Shown: piece by piece, positions 40,016-48,656 of the stretch
Layout: every line of letters begins with the position of its first letter
Numbering within the stretch: the first letter of the stretch is position 1
Assembly: GCF_003999995.1 (NCBI RefSeq)
Contig: NZ_RJAD01000004.1
Coordinates: 62,001-126,000, forward strand
Direction: 5' to 3'
DNA: 64,000 nt
Source: Microbacterium sulfonylureivorans
GTDB taxonomy: Bacteria > Actinomycetota > Actinomycetes > Actinomycetales > Microbacteriaceae
Position numbers and translations under genes: made by a program
Notes under the pieces: generated by a model
Databases searched by the model: none
The model's input: the letters and a program-made list of their open reading frames with translations, nothing else
What the model was told of the DNA's origin: nothing

Positions 40016-41689
40016 CTAGCGCCGCCCCACTCCGGCGAACACGGCGTGCAGCAGCGGCACCGCGGACACGCCGATCAGCACCCAGCCGAACGCGGGCTCG
40101 TCCGGCCGCACGAGCAGCCCGCCGATGAACAGCCCGGCGAAGAGCACCGCCGACACGACCCGCCGCCCGACCCGCTCGAGCCGACGCATCCGCTGATCCA
40201 GCTTCGGATTCTCGACGGCCAGCTGACCGTTCTCCATGCGCGTCGCGAGGTCGTCGATGCGCCGGGGCAGGCGCGCGACGATCGCCGCGACCGACAGCGC
40301 CTCGCGCCCGAACGCCTGCACGACGTTGCCCCGCTCGCCGCGGAGCAGTCCTGCCGCGTACGGCTCGACGGCATCCCAGATGTTGAATTCGGGGTCCAGC
40401 CCACTGCACATCCCCGATGTCAGCGAGATCGCCCGCACGATGAGCAGGAAGTTCTCGGGCAGCTGGAACGGCATCGCGCGCACGACGTCGCCGAACTCGG
40501 TCGCGAAGTCCTGGAACTCGCGCGGGTCGACCTTCTGCAGCTCGGCGAACCCCATGCCGCCGAACCGCGCGAACAGCGCCGTCATCGCCCGCTCGAGCTC
40601 CGCGGTGTCGGCCGACGGCAACAGCACGCCGACATCGCGGATGCTGTCGACCAGCTGCTTCCCGTTGCGCGACGCGACCGCGATCACGAGCTGCTGCAGG
40701 TCGCGACGCAGCCGGTCGGGAACCTCGCCCATCATGCCGAAGTCGATGAACGTGAACCGCCATGGGCGCTCGGCGCCGGGAGTCGGGGTGACGAAGATGT
40801 TGCCGGGATGCGGGTCGGCATGGAAATAGCCGTTCAGGAACAGCTGGTCGAACATGACCGTGGCGAACTCGGCCGCGACCTCCGACGGGTCGATGCCGGC
40901 GGCGCGCAGTCCGTCGACGTCGTTGATCTTGATCGCCGTCACGTCGGCCAGGGTGAGCACGCGTCGCGTCGTGCGCTCCCATGCGATCTCCGGCACGCTC
41001 ACCCGCGGATCGCCCGCGAAGTCCTCGGCGAACCGCTCGGCGTTGCGCGCCTCGTGCAGGTAGTCGATCTCCTCGCGGCTCGTGACCGCGAACTCCTCGA
41101 TCAGGCCCGGCAGGTCGACGTGGTCGCGCACCACCCGCACGCGGCTGAGCCAGCCCGCGACCTTGCGCAGCGCCGCGAGGTCGACGTCGACGATCTCATC
41201 GATCCCGGGTCGCTGCACCTTGACGACAACGTCGACGAACCCCGTCTCCGCCGCGTCTGCCGCCGACAGCCGCGCCCGGTGCGCCTGACCGAGGGATGCC
41301 GCCGCCACGGGGACCGGATCGACGGCGTCGTAGGCGCGCGAGAGCGGCACGCCGAGCTCCGCTTCGGCGAGTGCGCGGATCGCGGCGAAATCGACGGCGG
41401 GCACCTCGTCCTGCAGCCCCTCGAGCTCTTTCGTGATCTCGGGCGGGAGCACATCGAGGCGCGACGACATGAACTGGCCGACCTTGATCATGAGGCCGCC
41501 CAGCGACACGGCGAGGGTGTGGAACCGGCGCGCGATGTTCTGGAGCCGTGCCGCCCGGCCGCGCGCGGCGAGCCGTGCGAGCCCGATCCGGGGCAGGAAG
41601 AGCTCGTACCACCACGCCTGCACCATGTATCGGGCGGCGAATCGCAGGATTCGGCGATAGCGGGCGCGAGAGGCACCGGCGTCCGTCAT
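40016..41689 (-). CDS. ABC1 atypical kinase (UbiB/AarF family)
   Basis: 557 aa. Characteristic KxGQ motif LGGLMIKVGQFMSSRLDVLPPEI (about residues 60-82), the A-rich loop VAAASLGQAHRARL (about 130-143), VVKVQRPGID, the NGYFHADPHPGNIFV catalytic loop (about 280) and FIDFGMMG metal site (about 305). Two membrane helices close the protein (about 505-555). UbiB-type kinases act in ubiquinone or other isoprenoid-lipid metabolism. ATG at 41689 has GAGGAA seven bases upstream; a GTG at 41725 would run into the PadR gene. Probably co-transcribed with PadR. Confidence 0.88.
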   Translation of the reverse strand: MTDAGASRARYRRILRFAARYMVQAWWYELFLPRIGLARLAARGRAARLQNIARRFHTLAVSLGGLMIKVGQFMSSRLDVLPPEITKELEGLQDEVPAVDFAAIRALAEAELGVPLSRAYDAVDPVPVAAASLGQAHRARLSAADAAETGFVDVVVKVQRPGIDEIVDVDLAALRKVAGWLSRVRVVRDHVDLPGLIEEFAVTSREEIDYLHEARNAERFAEDFAGDPRVSVPEIAWERTTRRVLTLADVTAIKINDVDGLRAAGIDPSEVAAEFATVMFDQLFLNGYFHADPHPGNIFVTPTPGAERPWRFTFIDFGMMGEVPDRLRRDLQQLVIAVASRNGKQLVDSIRDVGVLLPSADTAELERAMTALFARFGGMGFAELQKVDPREFQDFATEFGDVVRAMPFQLPENFLLIVRAISLTSGMCSGLDPEFNIWDAVEPYAAGLLRGERGNVVQAFGREALSVAAIVARLPRRIDDLATRMENGQLAVENPKLDQRMRRLERVGRRVVSAVLFAGLFIGGLLVRPDEPAFGWVLIGVSAVPLLHAVFAGVGRR

Positions 41690-41725
41690 CGAGCTTCCTC
41701 GTCGGCGATCGGCGGCGGCATCCAC

Positions 41726-42295
41726 TCAGTCCTGCGCGAGGATCGAGTAGAGCTTGCGACGAGCCTCGTCGAGCACGTCGACGGCCTGGCTCACCTGATC
41801 CGCCGAGCCCGTGCGACCCACCTGCGCGACGGCCTGCGCGAGATCGATGCCGGCCTTCGGCAGCGCGGCCCTGGCGCCCTCCTTCGACCCCGGCGTCTCC
41901 CACGGCGCCGATCGGTCGCCGGTCGCCTCGGCCTCCTGCCGCCCTTCGTCGGTCAGCGAGTACGTCTTCCGACCATTCGATTCTTCGGCGCTGACCAGGC
42001 CTTCATCGGTGAGCAGCTGGAGCGTCGGGTACACCGAGCCGGGGCTCGGCTTCCACGATCCGCCACTGCGCTCGTCGATCTCCTGGATGATCTGGTAGCC
42101 GTGCATCGGCTTCTCGGCGAGAAGCGCCAGGACCGCCGCGCGCACGTCACCCCGACCCATGCGCGTCGGCCCGACCTTCTGCTCGAACATGCCGCGCAGC
42201 TGATCCATCGCCTCCCACAGGCCGGCGCCCGGCCGCCCTTGTCCAGGACCGCGGGACCCCGTCCCGAACCAGTCCCCCATGTTCGATCCGCTCAT
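41726..42295 (-). CDS. PadR-family transcriptional regulator
   Basis: 189 aa. Winged-helix core MGRGDVRAAVLALLAEKPMHGYQIIQEIDERSGGSWKPSPGSVYPTLQLLTDEGLV (about residues 45-100), a Gly-rich linker before it and an extended C terminus (VLDEARRKLYSILAQD). The PadR fold with SPGSVYPTLQLL is intact. GAGGAGG lies 11 bases before the ATG. A palindrome AACGATATATCGTT 46 bases upstream is a likely autoregulatory operator. The ABC1 kinase gene follows on the same strand. Confidence 0.88.
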   Translation of the reverse strand: MSGSNMGDWFGTGSRGPGQGRPGAGLWEAMDQLRGMFEQKVGPTRMGRGDVRAAVLALLAEKPMHGYQIIQEIDERSGGSWKPSPGSVYPTLQLLTDEGLVSAEESNGRKTYSLTDEGRQEAEATGDRSAPWETPGSKEGARAALPKAGIDLAQAVAQVGRTGSADQVSQAVDVLDEARRKLYSILAQD

Positions 42296-42341
42296 GATGA
42301 CCTCCTCGGCGCCGGGTCGCTCCGTGGGCTCGGCGATACTC

Positions 42342-42355
42342 AACGATATATCGTT
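42342..42355 (-). promoter_or_regulatory. PadR operator candidate AACGATATATCGTT
   Basis: Perfect 14-bp palindrome in the promoter region of the PadR gene at 42295. It shares the GATATATC core with the site at 54563-54572 beside the second PadR gene. Confidence 0.5.
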
Positions 42356-42564
42356 CAGCGCCCTTCGGCACCCCCTCGCAGGTTCAGGCCCGATCGCCGT
42401 GCTACTGTGGAGTGCCCACTCGGGTCTTGCGTCGTTTCCCACTCTGCCTCACTGTGGAGCAGCAGACACTTGACGCCAGGACAGTCACCAAGACGTCCGA
42501 CCCGCCCCCTAGACTCTCGCGCACGAGCGACTCCACCGCCGCGCTACCTCCTCTGAAAGACCTC

Positions 42565-43092
42565 TTGACCTTCATTACCCCCACTTCTTCAGCTCGACCC
42601 TCGATCGACTGGCGCCAAGCCGACGACGACGTGTTCGTCGCGACATCCGCCGGCGAGTACGCCGGCTTCGTCGGCGTCACTCCGCTGGGCTTCGAAGCCC
42701 ACAGCGCTCAGGGCGAGAGCCTCGGCGTGCACGGCACCCGCGACTCCGCTCACGCGGCGGTCGCGGCGTCCGTCACCCGCACGGCGGTCTCCCCCGCGGG
42801 CCCCGCCCGCCCCATCCGTCCGCTCCGCACACGTCGGCGCGGCACCCCGGTCGCTTCACGCGGCCCGAAAAGTAGAAGGAAAGACACGATGGCCACTGGC
42901 ACCGTGAAATGGTTCAACTCCGAGAAGGGCTTCGGCTTCATCGCTCCCGATGACGGCGGCGCCGACCTGTTCGCGCACTTCAGCGCGATCACCGGCGAAG
43001 GCTACAAGGAGCTCCGCGAAGACCAGAAGGTCGAATTCGACGCGGAGCGCGGCCCGAAGGGCATGCAGGCCGCCAACATCCGGCCGCTCTGA
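42565..43092 (+). CDS. possible N-terminal extension or separate ORF in frame with cspA
   Basis: From a TTG at 42565 the frame is open without a stop into and through cspA, giving a possible 175-aa protein. The extra ~108 residues ([20 protein letters not shown] ... SRRKDT) show codon use and composition like the flanking genes. A weak GAAAGA precedes the TTG. Either a fused cold-shock protein is made, or the upstream stretch is a distinct ORF or long leader. The cspA start at 42889 with its own good ribosome site is the established alternative. Confidence 0.35.
   Translation: MTFITPTSSARPSIDWRQADDDVFVATSAGEYAGFVGVTPLGFEAHSAQGESLGVHGTRDSAHAAVAASVTRTAVSPAGPARPIRPLRTRRRGTPVASRGPKSRRKDTMATGTVKWFNSEKGFGFIAPDDGGADLFAHFSAITGEGYKELREDQKVEFDAERGPKGMQAANIRPL
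42889..43092 (+). CDS. cspA: cold-shock protein CspA family
   Basis: 67 aa, standard CSD length. RNP1 [10 protein letters not shown] and RNP2 DLFAHFSAI are intact in [34 protein letters not shown]; such single-domain proteins bind single-stranded RNA/DNA and melt mRNA structures. AGAAGGAAAGACACG gives a strong ribosome site. The frame upstream stays open, see the entry at 42565. A 28-bp palindrome follows the stop. Confidence 0.94.
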   Translation: MATGTVKWFNSEKGFGFIAPDDGGADLFAHFSAITGEGYKELREDQKVEFDAERGPKGMQAANIRPL

Positions 43093-43100
43093 CGCTTGAG

Positions 43101-43128
43101 CCGGCCGGGACGCATGCGTCCCGGCCGG
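43101..43128 (+). terminator. 28-bp palindromic terminator after cspA
   Basis: A perfect palindrome from CCGGCCGGGACGC to its complement, centred at 43114/43115 and starting eight bases after the cspA stop. In RNA it is a 12- or 13-bp stem with a tiny loop. Confidence 0.7.
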
Positions 43129-43139
43129 CCACCCGTCCG

Positions 43140-43145
43140 TAGACT
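43140..43145 (+). promoter_or_regulatory. -10 hexamer TAGACT, uORF of the FBP gene
   Basis: Seven bases before the GTG at 43153. Confidence 0.45.
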
Positions 43146-43152
43146 CACCTCT

Positions 43153-43227
43153 GTGAACAATCGTGTGGCGCCTTCGGGCGTGAGGAGGTCGTCGACGCGC
43201 ACCGCGTCGACGGGCGAGCGAGCCTGA
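43153..43227 (+). CDS. uORF in the FBP-gene leader (24 aa)
   Basis: MNNRVAPSGVRRSST... ending TGERA, preceded by TAGACT at leaderless spacing. Its coding sequence holds a 9-bp hairpin (GTCGACGCG at 43191 with CGCGTCGAC at 43203) and its TGA lies in the loop of another (GCGAGCC-TGA-GGCTCGC, 43218-43234). The FBP-domain gene starts 121 bases later. Translation-dependent attenuation is possible. Confidence 0.45.
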   Translation: MNNRVAPSGVRRSSTRTASTGERA

Positions 43228-43348
43228 GGCTCGCCATCGCACCGCTCGTTCGAGCGCGCACTGCGCTCCGAGCATCCACCCTGTCCGGGGCACCTCTCCC
43301 GCACACGATCGTCGCGCGCTTCGCCGCGACCGCACAGAAAGCACGCAC

Positions 43349-43840
43349 ATGCGCCCCCTCACCGACGCCCTGATCCGGGCATCGTTCGTCAACGCGTCCC
43401 GCAGCGAACGCAAGAATCTCACCCTCCCGCCCGGTTTCGACGACCTCGACTGGGACCGCCTCGACTTCCTCGGCTGGCGCGACCCCAAGCTCCCGAACGT
43501 CGGCTGCCTCGTGGTCGAGCTCGACGGAGAGCCCGTCGGACTCCTGATGCGCCAGGCCGGCACCCGACCGCGCACCCGGCCGCAGTGCTCGTGGTGCTCC
43601 GACATCACCCTTCCCAACGAGGTCGTGCTCTACACGACGAGGCGCGCGGGCGACGCCGGCCGCCGCGGCGACACCGTGGGCACCCTCATCTGCGAGGACT
43701 TCGAATGCCCGCAGAACGTGCGAAGGCTCCCTCCCTCGGCGTACCTCGGATTCGATCGCGAGGCCGCACGAGACCGGCGCATCGAGACCCTGCGCGAGCA
43801 CGTCGAGAGCTTCGTGCGCGACGTGCGCGGCGAGGGCTGA
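43349..43840 (+). CDS. FBP-domain (FusB-like) protein with zinc finger
   Basis: 163 aa. The N-terminal helical part LIRASFVNASRSERKNLTLPPGFDDLDWDRLDFLGWRDPK leads into a treble-clef zinc finger: PQCSWCSDI (about residues 78-86) and LICEDFECPQNVR (about 112-125). FBP/FusB proteins bind elongation factor G and can confer fusidic acid tolerance (family knowledge); actinobacterial versions are uncharacterised. It is preceded by a leader with a uORF and two hairpins, and followed by a GGATGCCGCG-type hairpin. Confidence 0.85.
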   Translation: MRPLTDALIRASFVNASRSERKNLTLPPGFDDLDWDRLDFLGWRDPKLPNVGCLVVELDGEPVGLLMRQAGTRPRTRPQCSWCSDITLPNEVVLYTTRRAGDAGRRGDTVGTLICEDFECPQNVRRLPPSAYLGFDREAARDRRIETLREHVESFVRDVRGEG

Positions 43841-43846
43841 CGCCGA

Positions 43847-43878
43847 GCGGATGCCGCGGCCCCGGTCGCGGCATCCGC
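43847..43878 (+). terminator. GGATGCCGCG-type hairpin after the FBP gene
   Basis: 12-bp stem (GCGGATGCCGCG at 43847-43858, complement 43867-43878), loop GCCCCGGT. Similar word and form to the hairpins at 35264 and 37629. Confidence 0.6.
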
Positions 43879-43920
43879 ATCTTCCTGGCCGTCGTCGGCG
43901 AGTCGCGCCACACTGGACCC

Positions 43921-45000
43921 ATGACCGAGCCGGCCCGCCCCTGGGTGCTGCACGTCGACCTCGACCAGTTCATCGCCGCCGTCGAGGTGCTGCGACGCCC
44001 CGAGCTCGCCGGCAAGCCGGTGATCGTCGGAGGGCGCGGCGACTCCACGGAGCGGGCCGTCGTGTCGACCGCCTCGTACGAGGCGCGCGCCTTCGGCGTC
44101 GGCTCCGGGATGCCTCTGCGCATCGCGGCGCGCAAGGCTCCCGACGCGATCATCCTGCCGGTCGACGCGCCGGCGTACACCGCGGCGTCGGACGAGGTCA
44201 TGGCGACGCTTCGGGCCCAGCCCGACGCCGTCGTCCAGGTGCTGGGCTGGGACGAGGCATTCGTCGGCGTCATCACCGGTGATCCGGAGGCGTACGCCCA
44301 CGGCATCCAGCGGGCGGTGCTCGAGCGCACACGGCTGCACTGCAGCGTCGGCATCGGCGACACGCTCGTGCGCGCCAAGAACGCGACCGACTTCGGCAAG
44401 CCACGCGGGACTTTCCGGCTCACCGCCGACAATTGGCTGGAGGTCATGGGCGACCGGCCCACGAAGGAGCTGTGGGGTGTCGGCAGCAAGATCTCGCAGC
44501 GGCTCGCCGCCCACGGCATCACGACCGTGAACGAGCTGGCGCGCGCCGACGAAGCCGTCCTCGCCTCCGAGTTCGGTCCGAAGATGGGACCGTGGTACCG
44601 GCAGCTGGGACGCGGCGACGGCTCCGCGACCGTCGACGACACGCCGTGGGTCGCACGGGGGCACGGCCGGGAGACGACGTTCCAGCAGAACATCGTCGCA
44701 CGCGCCGACATCGAGCAGGCGGCGCGCGACCTCGCTGCACAGGTGCTCGAAGACGTCGTCGCGGAGGGACGCCCCGTCGTCGGCGTCGGGCTGAAGGTGC
44801 GCTACGCCCCGTTCCTCACCAAGACCTTCGTGCACAAGATCCCCGTGACGTTCGACCGCGATGTCGTGGTCGACGAGATCCTCACGCTGGTGGAGCGGAT
44901 CGAGCCCGGCCGGCCGCTGCGTCTGCTCGGCGTGCGTGCCGAGATGCAGATGCCCGACGAGGCGCGGAAAGGTCACACGCCGACGCGCAGCGGGTGGTGA
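43921..45000 (+). CDS. dinB: Y-family DNA polymerase IV-type translesion polymerase
   Basis: 359 aa. Palm motifs WVLHVDLDQFIAAVEVLRRPELAGKPVIVGG (catalytic Asp, residues ~8-38) and VLGWDEAFVGVITGD (the SXDE position reads GWDE), plus CSVGIGDTLVRAKNATDFGKPRGTF (about 130-155). The little-finger region closes with GVGLKVRYAPFLTKTFVHKIPV. It performs error-prone bypass synthesis. The start ATG follows CACACT. Ends ten bases before a convergent gene. Confidence 0.9.
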   Translation: MTEPARPWVLHVDLDQFIAAVEVLRRPELAGKPVIVGGRGDSTERAVVSTASYEARAFGVGSGMPLRIAARKAPDAIILPVDAPAYTAASDEVMATLRAQPDAVVQVLGWDEAFVGVITGDPEAYAHGIQRAVLERTRLHCSVGIGDTLVRAKNATDFGKPRGTFRLTADNWLEVMGDRPTKELWGVGSKISQRLAAHGITTVNELARADEAVLASEFGPKMGPWYRQLGRGDGSATVDDTPWVARGHGRETTFQQNIVARADIEQAARDLAAQVLEDVVAEGRPVVGVGLKVRYAPFLTKTFVHKIPVTFDRDVVVDEILTLVERIEPGRPLRLLGVRAEMQMPDEARKGHTPTRSGW

Positions 45001-45010
45001 CGCGAACTCG

Positions 45011-46603
45011 TCAGGTCACGCGGACCAGGGTGCGCTGCCAGCCGGAGGAGCCGTTCGGGGCGATGGGCGCCCGCTCCTCGATCTGCAGGTCGCCGTTCTT
45101 GTCGACCGCGCGCACGACGACGTTGTGGTTGCCGGGGGTGGCATCCCACTCGAGGAACCACTGCACCCACGTGTCGTCGTTCACCGGGGCGGAGAGGGTC
45201 GCGCGCTGCCAGTCGCCGTCGTCGACCTTGACCTCCACACGCTCGATCCCGACCGTCTGCGCCCAGGCCACGCCCGCGAGCGGGATCGTGCCCGCAGCGA
45301 CGGGCCCGCCGGTGCGAGGGGTGTCGAGGCGAGAGGAGAACTTGATCGGAGCCTCGGGACTGTAGCCGCGCGGAGTCCAGTACGCCTCGTCCGCCGCGAA
45401 CGTCGTGACCGTGAGCTCGGTGATCCACTTGGTCGCCGAGACGTAGCCGTACAGTCCGGGCACGACCATCCGCACCGGGAACCCGTGTTCGAGGGGCAGC
45501 GGCTCGCCGTTCATGGCGACCGCGAGGATCGCGTCGCGACCGTCGTCGGTCAGCACGTCGAGGGGTGTGCTGGCCGTGAACCCGTCGACGCTGCGCGAGA
45601 GCACCATGTCGGCTCCCGGCCGCGGGCCCGCGAGGGCGAGGACGTCGCGCACCGGCACGCCGAGCCACTTCGCGGTGCCGAGGAGGTTTCCGCCGACCTC
45701 GTTCGAGACGCACGTCAGAGTGATCGAGTACTCGTCGAGCCCCATCCCGACGAGGTCGTCGAAGGTCAGCTCGACCGGATCGTCGACCAACCCGTCGACG
45801 ATGAGCCGCCAGCTTCCCGGATCGACCGACGGGACCGTGAGCGCGGTGTCGACGCGATAGAAGTCCGCGTTCGGCGTGTAGAGCGGTGTGATTCCGGGGA
45901 TGTCGAGCTCGGCACCCTCGGGAACGGTCACGGTCGTCCGCGGCGCGGGCAGCCGGAGCGCTCTGCGGACCGCGTCGATCGACGACGTGGCGACGTTGGC
46001 CATGCGGGCGCCGACGCCCACGATCAGAGCGGATGCCCCGGCGATCGTCACGATCTGGAAGAAGCCGCGGCGATCCACGCCCGGACGCGGGCGATCGGCC
46101 GGGTTCTCAGGCACCGTGCCCGCCCCGGTCGGGCCGAGGGCCGAGACCGACGCCCAGCGCCGGAGCCGCGCGACCGACAGCACGAGGATCACCGAGCCCG
46201 CGATCGTGCCCGCGAGCGGCGGAAGCCAGGCGAACGCGGTGGCGCCCGGACGCGTGACGATCGCCGCGATCGACAGCGCCCCGGCGATCCCGAGCGCGAC
46301 CACCCCGAGCGGAGGGCGCACGAACTGGAGCACCCCGGTGATGACGGACGCGATCACCACAGCCAGCCCGAGACCCACGAGGAGCGCGATCTTGTCGTAT
46401 TCGCCGAACGTCGAGATCGCGAGCTCCTTGAGCGGCTGCGGCACGATGTCGATGACGAATCCGCCGACGGCGAGGATCGGACTGCTCTCGCGCGCGATCA
46501 CCAGCGCGACGATCTCCGCGACCGCCAGGAACACCCCGGCGCTCACCATGCCGGCGAGCGCGCTCAGCCCCCAGAACCTCACGGTGCGACCTCGCATCGC
46601 CAT
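45011..46603 (-). CDS. molybdopterin-dependent sulfite-oxidase-like membrane protein
   Basis: 530 aa. Membrane helices fill about residues 1-165, a second hydrophobic segment follows DRRGFFQIVTIAGASALIVG (about 185-205), then the sulfite oxidase Moco domain with ITLTCVSNEVGGNLLGTAKWLGVPV containing the molybdenum-ligand Cys. The C-terminal Mo-co dimerisation part (VEVKVDDGDWQRATLSAPVNDDTWVQWFLEWD) completes it. This is the actinobacterial arrangement with an integral membrane anchor, so the domain faces the cell exterior. Substrate (sulfite or another oxo-acceptor) unproven. Confidence 0.88.
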   Translation of the reverse strand: MAMRGRTVRFWGLSALAGMVSAGVFLAVAEIVALVIARESSPILAVGGFVIDIVPQPLKELAISTFGEYDKIALLVGLGLAVVIASVITGVLQFVRPPLGVVALGIAGALSIAAIVTRPGATAFAWLPPLAGTIAGSVILVLSVARLRRWASVSALGPTGAGTVPENPADRPRPGVDRRGFFQIVTIAGASALIVGVGARMANVATSSIDAVRRALRLPAPRTTVTVPEGAELDIPGITPLYTPNADFYRVDTALTVPSVDPGSWRLIVDGLVDDPVELTFDDLVGMGLDEYSITLTCVSNEVGGNLLGTAKWLGVPVRDVLALAGPRPGADMVLSRSVDGFTASTPLDVLTDDGRDAILAVAMNGEPLPLEHGFPVRMVVPGLYGYVSATKWITELTVTTFAADEAYWTPRGYSPEAPIKFSSRLDTPRTGGPVAAGTIPLAGVAWAQTVGIERVEVKVDDGDWQRATLSAPVNDDTWVQWFLEWDATPGNHNVVVRAVDKNGDLQIEERAPIAPNGSSGWQRTLVRVT

Positions 46604-46739
46604 GGTCGTCTCCCCCGTCCGCGCGACGTTCGCCGCGCACCGACTGTTCGGCGCCGAGCGCGCGCCGGATTGGGTGGGCCGGCGGGTGGCCGCTGAGCGC
46701 CGATCGGCTCCTCCCCGCGTACGGGGTTAGATGGATCCG

Positions 46740-47510
46740 ATGTCTCCGAAGTCCATCGCGGCCCGTCACCGCGAACGAATCGCCCGCAGCGCCCCCGTGC
46801 CGCTGGAATGGGTGAGCGCCACCGGACCGGTGGCCGTGATCTCGATCATCGCGGTGATCCTCGCCGCGGTGCCCCTGCTCACGCTGGACCCGCAGGAGCA
46901 CGAAGGAGCGGCCGTCCTGGTCGCGGTCGGCGGCGTTCCGATGCTGGCGTCCGCCGCCGTGATCGAGGTGCTCCGACGTCGTGTCACGCGATCGACGCGT
47001 CTGCGCCCGGGCTGGGCATAGTGGTTCCTCGGCGCGATGCCGGTCGCGATCCTGCTGTGCAGCATCCCCGCCATCACGCAGCATCGCGGCTACTTCGAGG
47101 CGGAGACGTTCGGCGGCACGGTCGGCGCGCTCGCGCTGATTCTCGTCGTGACGTACGCGGCGATCCTGCTCGGGGCATTGGTCTGGTTCTTCATCGTGCT
47201 CCCCGTCGTGCTGATGGCGCGGATCGTCGTCGACCTCGCGAGGGGCAGGCATCCGTCATGGAAGCGATACGTCATCCCTCCCGGGATCCTCGCGCTGGGT
47301 GCCTTCGTCATGGTGGCGGCCCTGGCCATCGACGACCTGCGCCCGGGACGGATGGCGACCGGCCAGATCATCTCCGCGCTGCTGGGCATCCCGGGCACGT
47401 ACACGGTCGTGTGGGAGGAGGGCCTGTGGATCGCACGCCTTCTGCTCGTGGTCGTGATCGCGATCGGGGTGCCGCTGGGCATGAAGGCCCGCAGGACGAG
47501 CGACCGATAG
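46740..47510 (+). pseudogene. membrane-protein gene interrupted by one in-frame amber codon
   Basis: Two open segments in the same frame are separated only by TAG at 47019-47021. N part: ...AVISIIAVILAAVPLLTL ... STRLRPGWA; after the stop: WFLGAMPVAILLCSIPAITQ ... VAFVMVAALAI to GMKARRTSDR. The second ATG (47037) is only five codons after the stop, so two separate proteins would be unusual. GCA-TAG-TGG reads like TGG mutated to TAG. The intact gene would encode ~256 aa with five or six membrane helices of unknown family. Start 46740 (MSPKSIAARHRERI) is chosen by a TTAGAT seven bases upstream. Confidence 0.6.
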
Positions 47511-47587
47511 ACGGGCCGGAGATCGTCGCGATCGCCCGCGACGCGTCCCTGTGACGCCGGGCCGCGGCATCCGCTCGGTGCCCTGAG

Positions 47588-47593
47588 TACGGT
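47588..47593 (+). promoter_or_regulatory. -10 hexamer TACGGT, GGCT-family gene
   Basis: Seven bases before the GTG at 47601, favouring it over an in-frame GTG at 47592. Confidence 0.4.
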
Positions 47594-47600
47594 GGATGGC

Positions 47601-48014
47601 GTGACCTTCCCCCCGCCGACCCTGCCGCTGTTCGTCTACGGCAGCCTCCGCCCCGGCATGGCGCTGTGGAGCGCGATCAGCGAGCACGTGCTCGAGTCCC
47701 GTCCGGCCGCGCTCGACGGGAGGCTGTTCTGGCACGTCGGGATGGAGTGGCCGCTGCTGGTCGTCGGTGACGGCGCGACCGGCGTGGTGCGAGGCGAACT
47801 CCTCTCGCTCGCCCCCGGCGACGCGGTCAACCGGGTGATCGTCGACGAGGAGCTGCTGTACGGCTACGACGCCCGCTGGCTGCCGGTCACCTCGGATGTC
47901 GGCGAGGTCGAGGCGCTCGTCCTCGTCTGGCCGCGCGCCGACGAGCTCGGGCCCGCGATCGAGAGCGGCGACTACTCGGTGGCGGTCGCCGCCGCGACGA
48001 GCGGCTCGGCCTAG
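47601..48014 (+). CDS. gamma-glutamylcyclotransferase-family protein
   Basis: 137 aa. The YGSLRPG motif (LFVYGSLRPGMALW, residues ~10-24) is the substrate-binding loop of the GGCT/AIG2 fold; LAPGDAVNRVIVDEELLYGYD supplies the acidic residue. In this fold Glu removes γ-glutamyl groups, but many members act on other substrates. Its stop shares the palindrome CTAG (48011-48014) with the stop of the convergent GyrI-like gene. Confidence 0.82.
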   Translation: MTFPPPTLPLFVYGSLRPGMALWSAISEHVLESRPAALDGRLFWHVGMEWPLLVVGDGATGVVRGELLSLAPGDAVNRVIVDEELLYGYDARWLPVTSDVGEVEALVLVWPRADELGPAIESGDYSVAVAAATSGSA

Positions 48015-48622
48015 GCTGCGTCGGCGGGTGAGACCGGCTGCCGCAGGATCGTGCGCAGCTTCGCCGGGTCGGTGCGGCGGATGTCGCTGAGATAGACCTC
48101 GTGGTGGCGGCCCGTCATCCGCAGCCCCTGCGCGGGGATGAACGCGTGGTGCAGCTCGTCGAGCACCGGGCCCTCGTCGTCGAACGGACCGAGGTGGAGC
48201 GTCTGCACGCACCGCCCCTCGTCGAGCGTCTCGAGCCGGAGCCGGTCGATCGCCGGCGCGTCGGCCGCCGCTGCCCGGGCCCGGTCGAACTCCTCGTCGG
48301 TGGTCCAATCGGGCACGAGGATCATCGCCGTCCAGTCCCACCTCGACTTGTCGCGGTCGGTCGTGAAGGTCGACATGTCGTCGGACCACCACTGGGCCTC
48401 GAGGGGCATCACGACGTAGTCGCGGCCGAGCTCCTTCTTGCTCATGAACTTGAGCTTGTACGCCACCGGGAACAGCGTCGAGATCGCGTCGGCGTAGGGC
48501 TGCGTGTTCGGATCGCCGTGGCCGTCGATCATCAGGTACCGCAGGGGCGGGATGTCGATGACGTCGAACACGCCGCGCTTGGCGGTGTAGGAGGCCAGCT
48601 CCTTCTTGAGGTCGATCTTCAT
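48011..48622 (-). CDS. GyrI-like small-molecule-binding protein
   Basis: 203 aa. MKIDLKKELASYTAKRGVFDVIDIPPLRYLMIDGHGDPN ... HLGPFDDEGPVLDELHHAFIPAQGLRMTGRHHEVYLSDIRR matches the stand-alone GyrI-like/SOUL-type domain whose C-terminal HHEVYLSD is typical. Members bind drugs or inhibit gyrase in other hosts. A near-leaderless TAGCCT lies nine bases upstream. Convergent overlap with the GGCT gene by four bases. Confidence 0.82.
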   Translation of the reverse strand: MKIDLKKELASYTAKRGVFDVIDIPPLRYLMIDGHGDPNTQPYADAISTLFPVAYKLKFMSKKELGRDYVVMPLEAQWWSDDMSTFTTDRDKSRWDWTAMILVPDWTTDEEFDRARAAAADAPAIDRLRLETLDEGRCVQTLHLGPFDDEGPVLDELHHAFIPAQGLRMTGRHHEVYLSDIRRTDPAKLRTILRQPVSPADAA

Positions 48623-48656
48623 GTCGCGATCAGGCTATCGACAGCGGGCGACGCGG

